From Pogonophryne albipinna (Eukaryota > Chordata > Actinopteri > Perciformes > Artedidraconidae): 64,000 nt of DNA. Both the position numbers and the translations under genes were made by a program. The notes below the pieces were generated by a model. It saw only the letters and a list, made by a program, of their open reading frames with translations, made no database searches and was not told the origin of the DNA. Location of the stretch: NCBI GenBank assembly GCA_028583405.1, contig CM053260.1, positions 25,642,147-25,706,146 of the forward strand. Reading direction: 5' to 3'. Positions within the stretch are counted from its first letter, which is position 1. Each line of letters begins with the position of its first letter. This document shows positions 1 to 9,486 of the stretch, one piece after another.

Positions 1-470
1 AACGGCACAGGACATACGGCTGGCAGGACCCCCGGCAGAAGAGTAGTCGGCGGGGCCTCCAACGGGACAGGACACAGGGCTGGCAGGACCCCCGGCAGGA
101 GAGTAGTCGGCGGGAACTCCAACGGCACAGGACACAGAGTTGGCAGGACCCCCGGCAGAAGAGTAGTCAGCGGGGCCTCCAACAGGACAGGACACAGGGC
201 CGGCAGGACCCCCGGCAGGAGAGCAGTCGGCGGGGCCTCCAACGGCACAGGACACAGGGTTGGCAGGACCCCCGGCAGAAGAGTAGTCGGCGGGACCTCC
301 AACGGCACAGGACATAGGGTTGGCAGGACCCCCGGCAGGAGAGCAGTCGGCGGGACCTCCAACGGCACAGGACACGGGGTTGGCAGGACCCCCGGCAGAA
401 GAGTAGTCGGCGGGGCCTCCAACGGCACAGGACATAGAGTTGGCAGGACCCCCAGCGGAACCTCCAACGA
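1..470. repeat. 60-bp minisatellite, about 7.5 copies
   Basis: The period is exactly 60 bp with scattered substitutions; a core is GGCAGGACCCCCGGCAG. The period is a multiple of three, so it keeps the minus-strand ORF open and encodes a 20-residue repeat. Confidence 0.9.
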
Positions 471-2477
471 CACTTGGGTAGGGACTTGAGTGGGAACTCG
501 ATCAGAGACTCGAGAGGTGACTCGAGAGGGAACTGGAGAGGGGACTCGAGAGGGAACTGGAGAGGGAACTGGAGAGGGGACTCGAGAGGGAACTGGAGAG
601 GGGACTCGAGAGGGAACTGGAGAGGGGACTCGAGAGGGAACTGGAGAGGGAACTGGAGAGGGGACTCGAGAGGGAACTCGAGAGGAGACTCGAAAGGGAA
701 CTCGAGAGGAGACTCGAAAGGGAACTGGAGAGGGGACTCGAGAGGGAACAGGAGAGGGAACTGGAGAGGGGACTCGAGAGGGAACTGGAGAGGGAACTGG
801 AGAGGGGACTCGAGAGGGGACTCGAGAGGGGACTGGAGAGGGGACTCGAGAGGGGACTCGAGAGGGGACTCGAGAGGGAACTGGAGAGGGAACTGGAGAG
901 GGAACTGGAGAGGGAACTGGAGAGGGGACTCGAGTGGGAACTGGAGAGGGGACTCGAGAGGGAACTGGAGAGGGAACTGGAGAGGGGACTCGAGAGGGAA
1001 CTGGAGAGGGGACTCGAGAGGGGACTCGAGAGGGAACTGGAGAGGGGACTGGAGAGGGGACTGGAGAGGGGACTCGAGAGGGAACTGGAGAGGGAACTGG
1101 AGAGGGGACTCGAGAGGGGACTCGAGAGGGGACTCGAGAGGGGACTGGAGAGGGAACTGGAGAGGGAACTGGAGAGGGAACTGGAGAGGGAACTGGAGAG
1201 GGGACTCGAGAGGGAACTGAAGAGGGAACTGGAGAGGGGACTCGAGAGGGAACTCGAGAGGGAACTCGAGAGGGGACTCGAGAGGAAACTGGAGAGGGGA
1301 CTCGAGAGGAGACTGGAGAAGGAACTGGAGAGGAGACTCGAGAGGGAACTTGAGAGGGGACTCGAGAGGGAACTGGAGAGGGAACTGGAGAGGGAACTGG
1401 AGAGGGAACTGGAGAGGGGACTCGAGAGGGAACTGGAGAGGGGACTCGAGAGGGAACTGGAGAGGGGACTCGAGAGGGAACTGGAGAGGGAATTGGAGAG
1501 GGGACTCGAGAGGGAACTGGAGAGGGGACTCGAGAGGGAACTGGAGAGGGAACTGGAGAGGGAACTGGAGAGGGGACTCGAGAGGGGACTCGAGAGGGAA
1601 CTGGAGAGGGAACTGGAGAGGGAACTGGAGAGGGAACTGGAGAGGGGACTCGAGAGGGAACTGGAGAGGGAACTGGAGAGGGAACTGGAAAGGGGACTCG
1701 AGAGGGAACTGGAGAGGGGACTCGGAAGGGGACTTGAGAGGGGACTCGTGTCGGTCGGCACGCCGACAGGACACGGGGGGCTGGTGTTGGCTGGAGAGCC
1801 AACAGGAGACGAGGTGCTGGAGTCGGCCGGTACGCCGACAGGACTCGGGGAGCTGGTGTTGGCTGGAGAGCCAACAGGAGACGAGGTGCTGGAGTCGGCC
1901 GGTACGCCGACAGGACTCGGGGAGCTGGCGTCGGCTGGAGAGCCAACAGGAGACGAGGTGCTGGAGTCGGAACTGGGGCCGGAACCATGGCTGCTGGGGC
2001 CAGCACTGGGGCCGGGACCATGGCTGCTGGGGCCAGAACTGGGTCTGGGACCATGGCTGCTGGGGCCCGGGCTGCTAGTCTGGCCTTGCGACGACTCCTC
2101 TTAGCAGCCGCCTGAATACTCCGTGGACCTCCATAAGCCTGACGACTTCCAGCATACGACTCCTGAACAGGAGCAGGAACTGGGGCAGAAGCATGGGTTA
2201 ACCCCAGACGGATCCCAGCGAGGCGTATGGTGCCAGGTTGGGACTTGGGAGACAGGGAGCTAGCATGCCAGGAATCACATGTCGAAAGGAAGTCCAAAAT
2301 CCAGTCAGGTAAGAACTCAACAAAACATGGTCTCTCCGCTGCCAATCGGAGCGCCTCTACCAGAGCGGCCCTCCTCTGCCGAACACTGGACGCTCCCTTC
2401 CACCAATCGAAGCAGAAAGCCAGATGGAAGGTCAAATGCTGTAATTCAACCTCCCATGGATCATCTGCTGGGTCCAT
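1..2477 (-). CDS. gag-like proline-rich ORF of the LTR element, partial (3' end outside window)
   Basis: An open frame starts at the ATG at 2475-2477 (a TAA lies directly upstream in frame) and runs without a stop to the window edge, at least 825 codons. The first ~120 residues look non-repetitive and globular, starting [15 protein letters not shown] and including [15 protein letters not shown]. The rest is repetitive: PAAMVPxPVLA decapeptides (1973-2062), 24-residue units with PTPAPR (1750-1965), about 100 tetrapeptides of the VPSP/VPSR type (about 490-1750), and 20-residue units with a CPVPLE core (1-470). I read this frame triplet by triplet; no in-frame stop was found. An MDPA start just after an LTR is typical of Ty3/Gypsy-like gag in fish, but no zinc knuckle, protease or RT is in view, so the family assignment is inference. 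Other frames through the repeats are also open and are shadows. Confidence 0.55.
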   Translation of the reverse strand, partial: MDPADDPWEVELQHLTFHLAFCFDWWKGASSVRQRRAALVEALRLAAERPCFVEFLPDWILDFLSTCDSWHASSLSPKSQPGTIRLAGIRLGLTHASAPVPAPVQESYAGSRQAYGGPRSIQAAAKRSRRKARLAARAPAAMVPDPVLAPAAMVPAPVLAPAAMVPAPVPTPAPRLLLALQPTPAPRVLSAYRPTPAPRLLLALQPTPAPRVLSAYRPTPAPRLLLALQPTPAPRVLSACRPTRVPSQVPFRVPSPVPSRVPFPVPSPVPSPVPSRVPSPVPSPVPSPVPSPVPSRVPSRVPSPVPSPVPSPVPSRVPSPVPSRVPSPIPSPVPSRVPSPVPSRVPSPVPSRVPSPVPSPVPSPVPSPVPSRVPSQVPSRVSSPVPSPVSSRVPSPVSSRVPSRVPSRVPSRVPSPVPSSVPSRVPSPVPSPVPSPVPSPVPSPVPSRVPSRVPSRVPSPVPSPVPSRVPSPVPSPVPSPVPSRVPSRVPSPVPSRVPSPVPSPVPSRVPSPVPTRVPSPVPSPVPSPVPSPVPSRVPSRVPSRVPSPVPSRVPSRVPSPVPSPVPSRVPSPVPSPVPSRVPSPVPFRVSSRVPFRVSSRVPSRVPSPVPSPVPSRVPSPVPSRVPSPVPSRVPSPVPSPVPSRVPSPVPSRVTSRVSDRVPTQVPTQVSLEVPLGVLPTLCPVPLEAPPTTLLPGVLPTPCPVPLEVPPTALLPGVLPTLCPVPLEVPPTTLLPGVLPTLCPVPLEAPPTALLPGVLPALCPVLLEAPLTTLLPGVLPTLCPVPLEFPPTTLLPGVLPALCPVPLEAPPTTLLPGVLPAVCPVP
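485..1755. repeat. 12-bp minisatellite, about 105 copies
   Basis: Alternating variants GGGAACTGGAGA and GGGGACTCGAGA follow each other with no length change that is not a multiple of three. All three minus-strand frames stay open for long stretches, which explains several spurious overlapping ORFs on both strands. Confidence 0.92.
1750..1965. repeat. 72-bp minisatellite, three copies, each with two small palindromes
   Basis: Units start near 1750, 1822 and 1894. Each has a stem-loop GTTGGCT-GGAG-AGCCAAC and a second palindrome around TCGGCCGGTACGCCGA. It is within the gag-like ORF (24 residues per unit). Confidence 0.85.
1973..2062. repeat. 30-bp minisatellite, three copies
   Basis: The unit contains ACCATGGCTGCTGGGGCC. 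It encodes PAAMVP-type decapeptides in the minus-strand gag-like ORF. Confidence 0.85.
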
Positions 2478-2494
2478 TTATGGTTGGGTCGTTC

Positions 2495-2878
2495 TGTCAC
2501 GGTGTGTGCAGCAAGCAGGACCCAAATGCAGATTAACGTGAAAAAACCTTTATTTCAAGGATCACTAAATAACATAGACAAAACAGAACACTCACCGGTG
2601 AACTCAGTCACAAACGAAAGACGACCCAACACTGAACACAGGAAGAGACACGACTAAATACAGGGAGGGGTAATCACGGGACGAGAAACAGCCGGGCAGG
2701 GGAGGAGAAACACAAGGACAACAGGTGAACACAATCAGACACTTAGACACACCAGGGAACTAACGACGGGAGGAAAAACACAAGGAAAAGGACCAGACAA
2801 TAAACAGGGAGGAAAACATGACGGCAAACACCCAAACATACAAAACCACAAACGTGACATAACATGAGAATCGTGACA
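2495..2878 (-). mobile_element. LTR-like block of an LTR retrotransposon (5' LTR)
   Basis: On the minus strand this block begins TGTCACGATTC and ends ACCGTGACA, so it has TG...CA ends and inverted hexamers TGTCAC/GTGACA. An AATAAA polyadenylation signal lies near its 3' end (about 2546-2555), followed by a T-rich tract. Only 17 bases separate its inner edge from the ATG of a long open frame, which is the expected order LTR, short leader, gag. A second LTR is not in the window, so the boundaries rest on the ends alone. A solo terminal repeat of another element class is the alternative. Confidence 0.6.
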
Positions 2879-3265
2879 ACACATCCTTAGAATGTTGCAG
2901 GCAAAACGTTCCACCTTTGTTAACATATCACATTAAAGGAACGTTTTATAAAAAAACATTCTATCATCTCAATAACGTCCTCTGAATGTTGCAGTTAAAA
3001 CGTTATGTCTTAGTTAACCTTAAACCTTATAGGAACATTTTTTGAAAAAATAAACATACTAAAAAGGTTCTTTGAACATCAGATTAAAACGTTTCTTTAA
3101 AACCTTATTAGAACCTGTAGGTAACGTTAGCCAAAGTTGTGAGAACGTTCCCCGCTAGCTGGGTATACTCGAGTTATAAGACGTTGTTATATTTCGCTAA
3201 CAGTGTGATAAATGTAACGTCGGTATCGGCCGATTCTGATTCCGGTGATCGGCCCCAAAAACCCT
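2879..3265. repeat. unclassified interspersed-repeat remnants at the array edge
   Basis: No gene is seen. The stretch has several degenerate AAAACGTT/AACGTT motifs and ends in TCGGTATCGGCCGA...GATCGGCCCC, which looks like the terminal part of a small DNA transposon. It is single-copy in the window and marks the left boundary of the tandem array. Confidence 0.4.
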
Positions 3266-3351
3266 GATCGGAGCATCCCTACTGAGAGACAATAACAAAA
3301 GCAGACTTACTGAACCTAAAATGTCCTTAGCAGACGTAATACTTTGGAAAA

Positions 3352-3620
3352 CCACACTATGACTAAAACTAAAACAAGAAAAACATGTTTTAAATAAATC
3401 AAAGGAAACTTATCTTGTAAAAACTAACATTTATTTTAATAACTCATTGAAAATTCACTAACTTATTATAAACTAAAACTTAACTAAAACCAATTTAACT
3501 AACACTAAAAACGAACTAACTAAATATAACAACTAACTAAAACTATCAATCAAAACTTGTCTTAACTCACTGACTTACTATGAACTGTAATAACTTTAAA
3601 CTAAAACTTAACTAAAACGT
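3352..3620. repeat. AT-rich degenerate AACTAAAACT tract, unit 1
   Basis: Repeated AACTAAAACT/TTAACTAAAACC words with no gene. A second tract follows at 4012-4210. The same tracts precede the coiled-coil gene in units 2-4. Confidence 0.75.
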
Positions 3621-3639
3621 TGTGCCCCGTGCTCTTACG

Positions 3640-3872
3640 GCCCGAACTGCATTGCGGTTCAGTCGCTTCGCTTTGCTCGCTTCAAAAGTTGAGAAAAGTT
3701 TAACTTTACAAGCTTCGACGGAAGCGTCAGCCAATCAAATCATATGCCAGTACAAGCTCTAGCCAATCAAACCGCGTGCTTGTGTGTCCGGGGCGGGAGA
3801 TTAATGTGATTGGTTGTTGATCGAGCTTCAGACACGCCCGCCGGCAAGCTTCAACGCACGCTGCCGTGTGGG
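3640..3872. repeat. GC-richer block with CCAAT-type motifs, unit 1 only
   Basis: The block has AGCCAATCAAA twice (about 3730 and 3762) and GATTGG in the opposite orientation (about 3809), in a CpG-richer setting than its AT-rich flanks. The start (to about 3657) is shared with units 2-4; the rest was lost there. It could be a small DNA transposon or promoter-like sequence. No transcript can be assigned. Confidence 0.35.
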
Positions 3873-4000
3873 CGCTGCGTTAAGGCGACCCAGTTCTCGG
3901 TGGATCCGATAACTTCTAATCTTCTGCAGCGCGGTGCAGGATACTGCAAACGGTTTGGGAGGCGGGGGGGAGGCAGGAGTTTCACGGTGCCGATGGAAGG
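3873..4000 (-). pseudogene. fragment of the coiled-coil gene 3' end (unit 1 only)
   Basis: It repeats the last coding segment of the coiled-coil gene: TTAAGGCGACCCAGTTCTCG followed by GGATCCGATAAC, then GGTTTGGGAGGCGGGG and GAGGCAGGAGTTTCACGGTG. An interruption sits near 3910-3945. It lies 200 bp beyond the intact gene, so it is a local partial duplication. Units 2-4 lost it in a deletion that joins CTTCGCTTTGC to AACTAAAACG. Confidence 0.7.
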
Positions 4001-4211
4001 CATATCTTATAAAAACTAAAACTATCAAATAAAACGTATCTTAATAACTCATTGAAAATTCACTAACTAATTATAAACTATAATAACTTTAATCTAAAAC
4101 TAAACTAAAACAACTAACTAAAACTATCAATCAAAACTTGTCTTAACTCACTGACTTACTATAAACTATAATAACTTTAAACTAAGAACTAACTAAAACC
4201 AATTCAACTAA

Positions 4212-6329
4212 CTAAAACTTTGTGCCCACTACTCTTAAGGCGACCCAGTTCTCGTTGGATCCGATAACGCTAAGAGGCTGCGACGGTTTGGGAGGCGGGG
4301 GAGGCAGGCGGGCGGTCTTTAGGATTTCTGGCAAACACTCGGACTTGATGAGGACGCGATTTGGCCGAGGTTTGTAGCCGGAGAAACCCTGGTCCCTGGC
4401 GGTTTCCTCAGCGGGGGATCCGGGGTTTTTGGAGATGGGGGGCCAGATCATCCGCTGGTTCCTGTCTCCAGACTCCGACTTCCTGAGTTTCTCTTTAGCC
4501 TTCAAGTGGTCCATCTTCAGGGTATTTTTCAGTCTCTCAATCTCCTCCTTCAGGTTGTCACACTCTGCCTGGTACATCCAGAGGCTTCCCTTGAACGCCA
4601 TCACCTCTTTGCTCAGGCGCCTGTTTTCCCAGCTGAGCTGCTGCATCTTTTGAATGGCGTCGTTCGGCCGGCGGGCCAACATGCGCCGGAGCTCCTCGAT
4701 CTCCTCGTCCTTTTGCTCCAGGAGACGTACGTTCTGAGGTTTCCCAGTGAGCAAATACAGGCGGTGCTGGGCCTTCAGCACTTTCACATAGGCATGAGGG
4801 CTCTTCTTCTTCTCCCGAGTCCACTCCCGCCGCGAAGTGTGTTCACGCGCACCCGGCACTTGAACGTTGCACTTTATCTTGAGCATCTTCATCTCCAGCC
4901 ACATTTGCCTTTTTTGGAGCTCATGTTCTTTGATGGTGAGTGTCGCCTGGTTGAGTTTCAGCTGCTGCTGCACCTCAATATTGTCTCGTGCCTGCAGCTC
5001 TTTCTCCAGCGTCTCCTTCTCCGCTGCCATCTTGGCCAACTTCTTCTCCGCCAGTATCTGGTTCCTGTCGGCAGAAACCACGCACATGTCCTGCTTCGTT
5101 TTGCTTTCCACCTGATCCTGGCGGCCTTTCCACACCTGCTTCCTCAAACAGCGATTCTCCATCCTCAACCTCTCCATCTGCACCTTCTGAACCTTGGCCT
5201 CTTGGAGTTTCTTATCCTTTTGATCAATAATTTGCTTGAGCTCAGATTGCTGCGCCTTGTCCTCACGCTGCTTTTGCAGAAGGAGGTTTCTCTCCGCCTC
5301 CACTCTGTCAGTATGGGTTTTCGTCTGCGTTAGCATCTTCTCCAGCTCCACGTTAATGGCCCTCTGTTTGATGATTTCTTGGAAACGGGCGTTAGTTTCA
5401 TGCATCGTCTTGCTCTCTAGATTTTGGAGTTTAATATCCCCATCACGCTTCTTCTTCACTTCGACCTCCATGTGTTTCCTGAGGTTTTGCTCCTCCAACA
5501 CCTTGTCGTCGTGCGTTTCTGCTGCCTTGATGAGGACTCTGTTTTTTTCAAACAATACTTGATTGTCGACTTTCAGGTTTGCATACTTAATTTCCCACCC
5601 CACTATTTGATCCTCCATGTGCCTTTTTTTTAAATCATGTATTGTTCTGTTGTTAACATCGTCCTGTCTTCTCAGTTTGTTCAGCTCCTCTGACAGTCTC
5701 TCACACTCCTTTATCAAAACCTTCACTTTTTCAGCGTAAGGTTTGAGAATCTTACAGTTTTTTTTGTATTTTAATGCAGACTCATTAGATTCTGCCACTT
5801 CCTTGTTTTTCTTCCTAATAACCTCTCCCAGCTCTTCAATTTTTTTGATGCTGAAGTTTTTATGGCCGGTCAGCTCTTCCACATCATGAGAAACTTTCTC
5901 CACCAGCATGTTCAGCCTCCTGTTCTCCTTTGATTGGTTTCCAAAGTGTTCTGCTTCTTTCTCCTTCACTTGGCGGAGAGACTTCTCCAAAACGAATTTG
6001 TTCTTATACTCCAGATACTTTCCTTTGTAGAAGGCAGCATTCTCGTCAGAGACTTTCTTCCCACTCGCTATGTCACCTTTTAGTTGCCGGATTTCAACTC
6101 TCGACTTGTCCACTTCCTCTCTCATTATTTCGAATGCGCGCGTCGGATTTTGGACAGTACGCTTAGGGTAAGCTTTCGTCTTCTCCTCTTTTTTCAGATT
6201 CATTAAGGAAGATATATTCCTTTTATGCTCTGCGTTCTGGTTCATCAAATGTTTCTCATTGATTTTGTACCTGTCTATCGCCTCCTGCTGGGCAACAATC
6301 CTGGCTTCACGGTCGTTGGACGGCTTCAT
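4212..6329 (-). CDS. intronless coiled-coil protein, CFAP58-like (tentative), copy 1
   Basis: A single open frame of 705 codons starts at MKPSNDREARIV. Nearly the whole protein is Lys/Glu/Gln-rich with heptad-like spacing, so a long coiled coil is expected. No signal peptide or membrane segment is seen. The C-terminal third (LARRPNDAIQKMQQLSWENR and MYQAECDNLKEEIERLKNTL) resembles, from memory, the end of the flagellar coiled-coil protein CFAP58; this has not been tested by search. The tail is proline-rich (PPPPPKPSQP). Compared with copies 2-4 it lacks an AREKDAK segment, has a small insertion with NCKILKPYAE, lacks two residues near KKRHMED and lacks eight residues before the proline run. 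All are in-frame changes. Absence of introns in a 2.1 kb ORF suggests a retrocopy origin. Confidence 0.7.
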   Translation of the reverse strand: MKPSNDREARIVAQQEAIDRYKINEKHLMNQNAEHKRNISSLMNLKKEEKTKAYPKRTVQNPTRAFEIMREEVDKSRVEIRQLKGDIASGKKVSDENAAFYKGKYLEYKNKFVLEKSLRQVKEKEAEHFGNQSKENRRLNMLVEKVSHDVEELTGHKNFSIKKIEELGEVIRKKNKEVAESNESALKYKKNCKILKPYAEKVKVLIKECERLSEELNKLRRQDDVNNRTIHDLKKRHMEDQIVGWEIKYANLKVDNQVLFEKNRVLIKAAETHDDKVLEEQNLRKHMEVEVKKKRDGDIKLQNLESKTMHETNARFQEIIKQRAINVELEKMLTQTKTHTDRVEAERNLLLQKQREDKAQQSELKQIIDQKDKKLQEAKVQKVQMERLRMENRCLRKQVWKGRQDQVESKTKQDMCVVSADRNQILAEKKLAKMAAEKETLEKELQARDNIEVQQQLKLNQATLTIKEHELQKRQMWLEMKMLKIKCNVQVPGAREHTSRREWTREKKKSPHAYVKVLKAQHRLYLLTGKPQNVRLLEQKDEEIEELRRMLARRPNDAIQKMQQLSWENRRLSKEVMAFKGSLWMYQAECDNLKEEIERLKNTLKMDHLKAKEKLRKSESGDRNQRMIWPPISKNPGSPAEETARDQGFSGYKPRPNRVLIKSECLPEILKTARLPPPPPKPSQPLSVIGSNENWVALRVVGTKF

Positions 6330-6481
6330 TGTGACTTTATGTGAGAGGAATTGATCCTGTGTTTGGTAAATCAGTCGTCGCTTGTGTTTCTGAGTGTATT
6401 TTCTGTGAATCTCACCTCACCTCAGGCTGCAACTTTTACCTGATGAATTCTGAGGCTTTGAAGATCACCATGGTTGCAATG

Positions 6482-6528
6482 TGATGTCATCGCAGTATGT
6501 GATGTCATCGCATTCTATCATGACATCA
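6482..6528. promoter_or_regulatory. three CRE-like motifs upstream of coiled-coil copy 1
   Basis: TGATGTCA at 6482-6489 and 6500-6507 and its reverse complement TGACATCA at 6521-6528 lie 153-199 bp upstream of the ATG on the minus strand. TGATGTCA differs by one base from the consensus CRE TGACGTCA bound by CREB/ATF/CREM. Binding is inference. Confidence 0.4.
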
Positions 6529-7010
6529 CTGTCCCTTGTTCTTCTTTTCTTTAATCATCTTTTTCTTATTATTTTTTCACCAAATAGTACAAATACATAT
6601 ATATTCAGCCTTTTCAGCAATTGATGGGAAACTTTCAACTTTTATTTGTCCGTCCTTCACAGCAGAATAATCACATGCAGAGGAGCTGGGATTGGTCATC
6701 AGTGCCTCAGCAGCTTCACCAGAGCCGTTTCTAAAGTTGATGGTAGAGTAACGCAGCGAGGCAGAGGGGTTTGTGGGAAAGTTGGCAGTGGAATAAATCG
6801 TGGTTGATGAATTTCCAGAGTCTGGCTTCTGGGGGCGCTCCTGTATTTCCTCGTAGATATCCTTCCAGGAAAGAATAGAAAACACAATTCATCCAACTTT
6901 TCAACTTCATCAACACTTTTAAAGTAACTTCAGATAAGTAGATTTCCTTGTGCATATCAAATAATAACTCAGGAAATAATGTCATACCAAGTACTAAGAC
7001 ATGTTTTGCA

Positions 7011-7205
7011 AGGGGATCAAATACTTATTTCCCACAGTTAAATGCAAATCAATTTTTATCTTTTATATGATGTCAATTTCTGGATTTTCTTTTTGATATT
7101 CTTACTCTCACTGTTCAAATAAACCTACCATTACAATTATAGACTGTTCAAGTGGGCAAACTTTCAAAATCTGCAAGGGATCAAGTACTTATTTCCTCCA
7201 CTGTA
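7011..7205. mobile_element. Tc1-like terminal remnant, unit 1
   Basis: It starts AGGGGATCAAATACTTATTT and ends GATCAAGTACTTATTTCCTC followed by CACTGTA, with ACTCTCACTGTTCAAATAAACC and GTGGGCAAAC inside. This pattern is common at the ends of fish Tc1/mariner elements. It sits between the Y Ig and tail exons, where stalk and transmembrane exons would be expected. The same remnant recurs at 26111-26305, 47025-47219 and 62469-62663. Confidence 0.55.
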
Positions 7206-7307
7206 CATACTCTAAATATATTATATAGTGAAACATTTTTGTTCTAGCTACTCAACAGCGTGTTTATAATCGTTAAATACAATACTATAAGTACATATTT
7301 TGTATTT

Positions 7308-7562
7308 AAAGGTCCCATGTCATGGCCATTTCTACTGATCATATTTCCATTGTTGAGGTCTACTAGAATAGATTTAAATTGTGCAATTTTCCAAAATCAC
7401 ATTGGTTTCTCAAACAGCATCTCTGTGTGGTATGTGTATTCACTCTCTGTCCTAAACGGCTTGTTGGAGCTCCTGCGTGTTCACACGTCACAGAACCCAG
7501 GAAGCAAACAATGGAAAAAGTGTGCTACCAAGCAAGCGTACTCGCGATTGAGAAACACCCTG
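7308..7562. repeat. interspersed repeat truncating the Y Ig exon, unit 1
   Basis: It begins AAAGGTCCCATGTCATG, a terminus also found near 22212 in the receptor 5' flank with a different interior, so it is a dispersed repeat end. Its other edge coincides with the point where the Y Ig exon stops matching the intact domain 2 exon. Equivalent blocks lie at 26408-26662, 47322-47576 and 62766-63020. Confidence 0.5.
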
Positions 7563-7886
7563 TTTCTGTGAGAGTGAACATCCCGTTTGAACTCAGAGCA
7601 GATTTTGTTGATAAAATATATTCACAGATTGGACCGTTCACTTTGCAGAAAAACTTGAATCTGAAATCGTCTTTGTTTCCTTCGTCACATGTGATGGAGG
7701 TTTTAGCTGTTCTGTACGCAGTTTGATTAAATGGTCCTTGGCAGCCTGCAGCTACAAATAAAATAGAAAGTAAAAAATGCAAAATGTTGTTATGTGCTTC
7801 ACTGGTACAAACAAAATAACAAGAATAAACCATGAAATAAAATTTGAGTATTTGATTTCTGAAGTTTTAGGAAATATCTGTTATGT

Positions 7887-7942
7887 ACAATCTATAGCTA
7901 ATTCTGTAGATAGATTAAATAGATCCTTGCAGCCCCCTTCAT
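7887..7942 (-). pseudogene. short degenerate start of another Ig exon (all units)
   Basis: On the minus strand TTTTTGTGTTGCAG precedes codons for DEGGCKDLFNLST, resembling the start of the intact domain 2 exon (DKGCQEALNVTA). A stop follows after about 20 codons. The equivalent copies are near 26987-27042, 47881-47936 and 63345-63400. Confidence 0.4.
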
Positions 7943-8008
7943 CTGCAACACAAAAATCGAAGCACAACTTTATACCAAGTTGATTTCTGTGATAAATTGT
8001 ATTTGGGG

Positions 8009-8540
8009 GGCGCCTTTCATAGCACCCAAGGACACCTTACAGGGCATAGGGGAAAGGAACAATTAAAACAGTGGATTTAGTGAAATATCAGCCGGGGTAA
8101 AACAAGACAAACAACAGTAAATGGACTACAGAAGGACACAAAAGCACACAGGGTACAGTATATAAAGAAAATGCCAGTTTGAACAGGTGGGTTTTGAATG
8201 TTGTTATGGAATCAGACTGTCGGTGTGTAGTGGCAGGGAGTTCCAGAGTCTGGGAGCCGAGCATCTGAAAGCTCGAGCACCCATGGTTTTGAGGCGAGAG
8301 CTTGAGACGGTGAGAAGTCCTACGGAGGAAGAGCGGAGGGTGCGGGAGGGGGTGTACTCCTGAAGGAGGTCGGTGATGTAGATGGGGGCAAGGTTATGGA
8401 GAGCTTTCTATGTGAGTAGAAGGTTTTTGTAGTCAATACGGTAGCGTTCAGGAAGTCAGTGTAGCTGAGTGAGAATGGGGGTGATGTGGTCGGATGAGTT
8501 GGTGCGGGTGATGATCCGGGCAGCAGAGTATTGAGGAGTG
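8009..8540. repeat. unclassified fish interspersed repeat, unit 1
   Basis: It starts TTTGGGGGGCGCCTTTCATA and includes GGGAGTTCCAGAGTCTGGGA and GGTTTTGAGGCGAGAGC. No coding potential is convincing. It recurs at about 27109-27638, 48000-48488 (shortened by a deletion that joins AATGTTGTT to GGGAGCC) and from 63461 to the window end. Confidence 0.5.
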
Positions 8541-9486
8541 GAAACAACCACCTTACAGAATCAAAGGAGCCAAACTAGAGCTGGTGTCAGTGTCACAAAC
8601 GTTTAAAGCATTTTTCTGAAATAATGTTTTTATTTTTAGAAACATCAGCAAAGCTTTGTGCAGCCTGCAATAACACACAAAACAACTCAATGCAAAAGTA
8701 AACCTTTTTTTATTATCAATATAAAAGCATTTTTTACATATACAAATGGAATATAGCATTGAATGATATTGTAAACAACAAGTGACATAATTTATTCATG
8801 TGTAAAGTCAAAAAAATAGGAAGGATTTCAAAAAGATGAATGAAATAAATGTTGCATGACATTTTGTACAGTTTACACTATACAGTAAATATATCACAGT
8901 TTGAGGCTGTGGGGAAAGGTTGCAGTGAAAGGGCAGATTAATGAGATGAATGACTGTAATTACTTGAATCTAAAATGCATACATTTGATTCAGTATGTTC
9001 CTGTAGCATTCAGTAATATAAGCGCTCATCTTTAGCACAGATGTTATTTTTGATTACACAAATGTTTGACATACATACAGAGAAGCACACAAATCAAGAG
9101 TTTTGTGATCGTAACGATGAAGGTTGAACTCATAATGAATGTTTTGCCAACCGATCCTTATTCTTCTAAACCCTGATTTAAAGTATTATTTCTGTAACAA
9201 TATACTAAACCATGCTCCCACATACATATGTTACTACGAACCCCTGACTTTACCATAATGCAACAAACCTGCTGCCCAATTAAAACAGTATGTTTCTAAC
9301 CTTCTATCAACCACACCTGTATGAAATCATATCACATGTTTGGGGATCAGTGCAGATAGGACTTCAAATCAAACAAAGTAAACTATGAAATTATTACTGA
9401 AGTGTGAAGCCTGGTTTGAATCCAAAAGCAATGAAGTGAAAAAGATGTACGGTATCTCAAGTCTGCTGTGGGTGATTGACAGTAGA

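Larger units (their letters stand above)
6577..7751 (-). pseudogene. receptor remnant Y, unit 1: truncated Ig exon plus tyrosine-motif tail exon
   Basis: An Ig V-like exon (7563-7751, acceptor TTTGTAG) encodes GCQGPFNQTAYRTAKTSITC and FFCKVNGPIC up to MFTLTETG. It then stops matching the intact receptor exon, so the F strand and its cysteine are gone; the break abuts a repeat at 7308-7562. The tail exon (6577-6867) encodes DIYEEIQERPQ, IYSTANF, LRYSTINF (fits the ITIM form [SILV]xYxx[ILV]) and CDYSAV. No signal, transmembrane or stalk exon lies between. The acceptor of the tail exon reads CTTTCCTGGAAG where the full gene has CTCACTCAGCTG, so the usual AG is lost, though TGGAAG/GAT could serve in frame. 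It is probably a decayed paralogue of the full receptor. Confidence 0.7.

Noticed and set aside
474..1353. Plus-strand GNWRGDS and GTGEGTRE ORFs
   Set aside because: Products of the 12-bp minisatellite; the minus-strand frame joined to a non-repetitive N-terminus and an LTR is the better reading.
4506..5333. Long plus-strand ORF opposite the coiled-coil gene (and equivalents at 23531, 44445, 59889)
   Set aside because: It is Leu/His-rich, the expected antisense of Lys/Glu/Gln-rich coiled-coil codons, and has no start context or domain of its own.
8320..8547. 75-codon Ser/Thr/Pro-rich minus ORF, repeated in each unit
   Set aside because: It falls in an interspersed repeat, has no splice link to receptor exons, and its composition is explained by the repeat.
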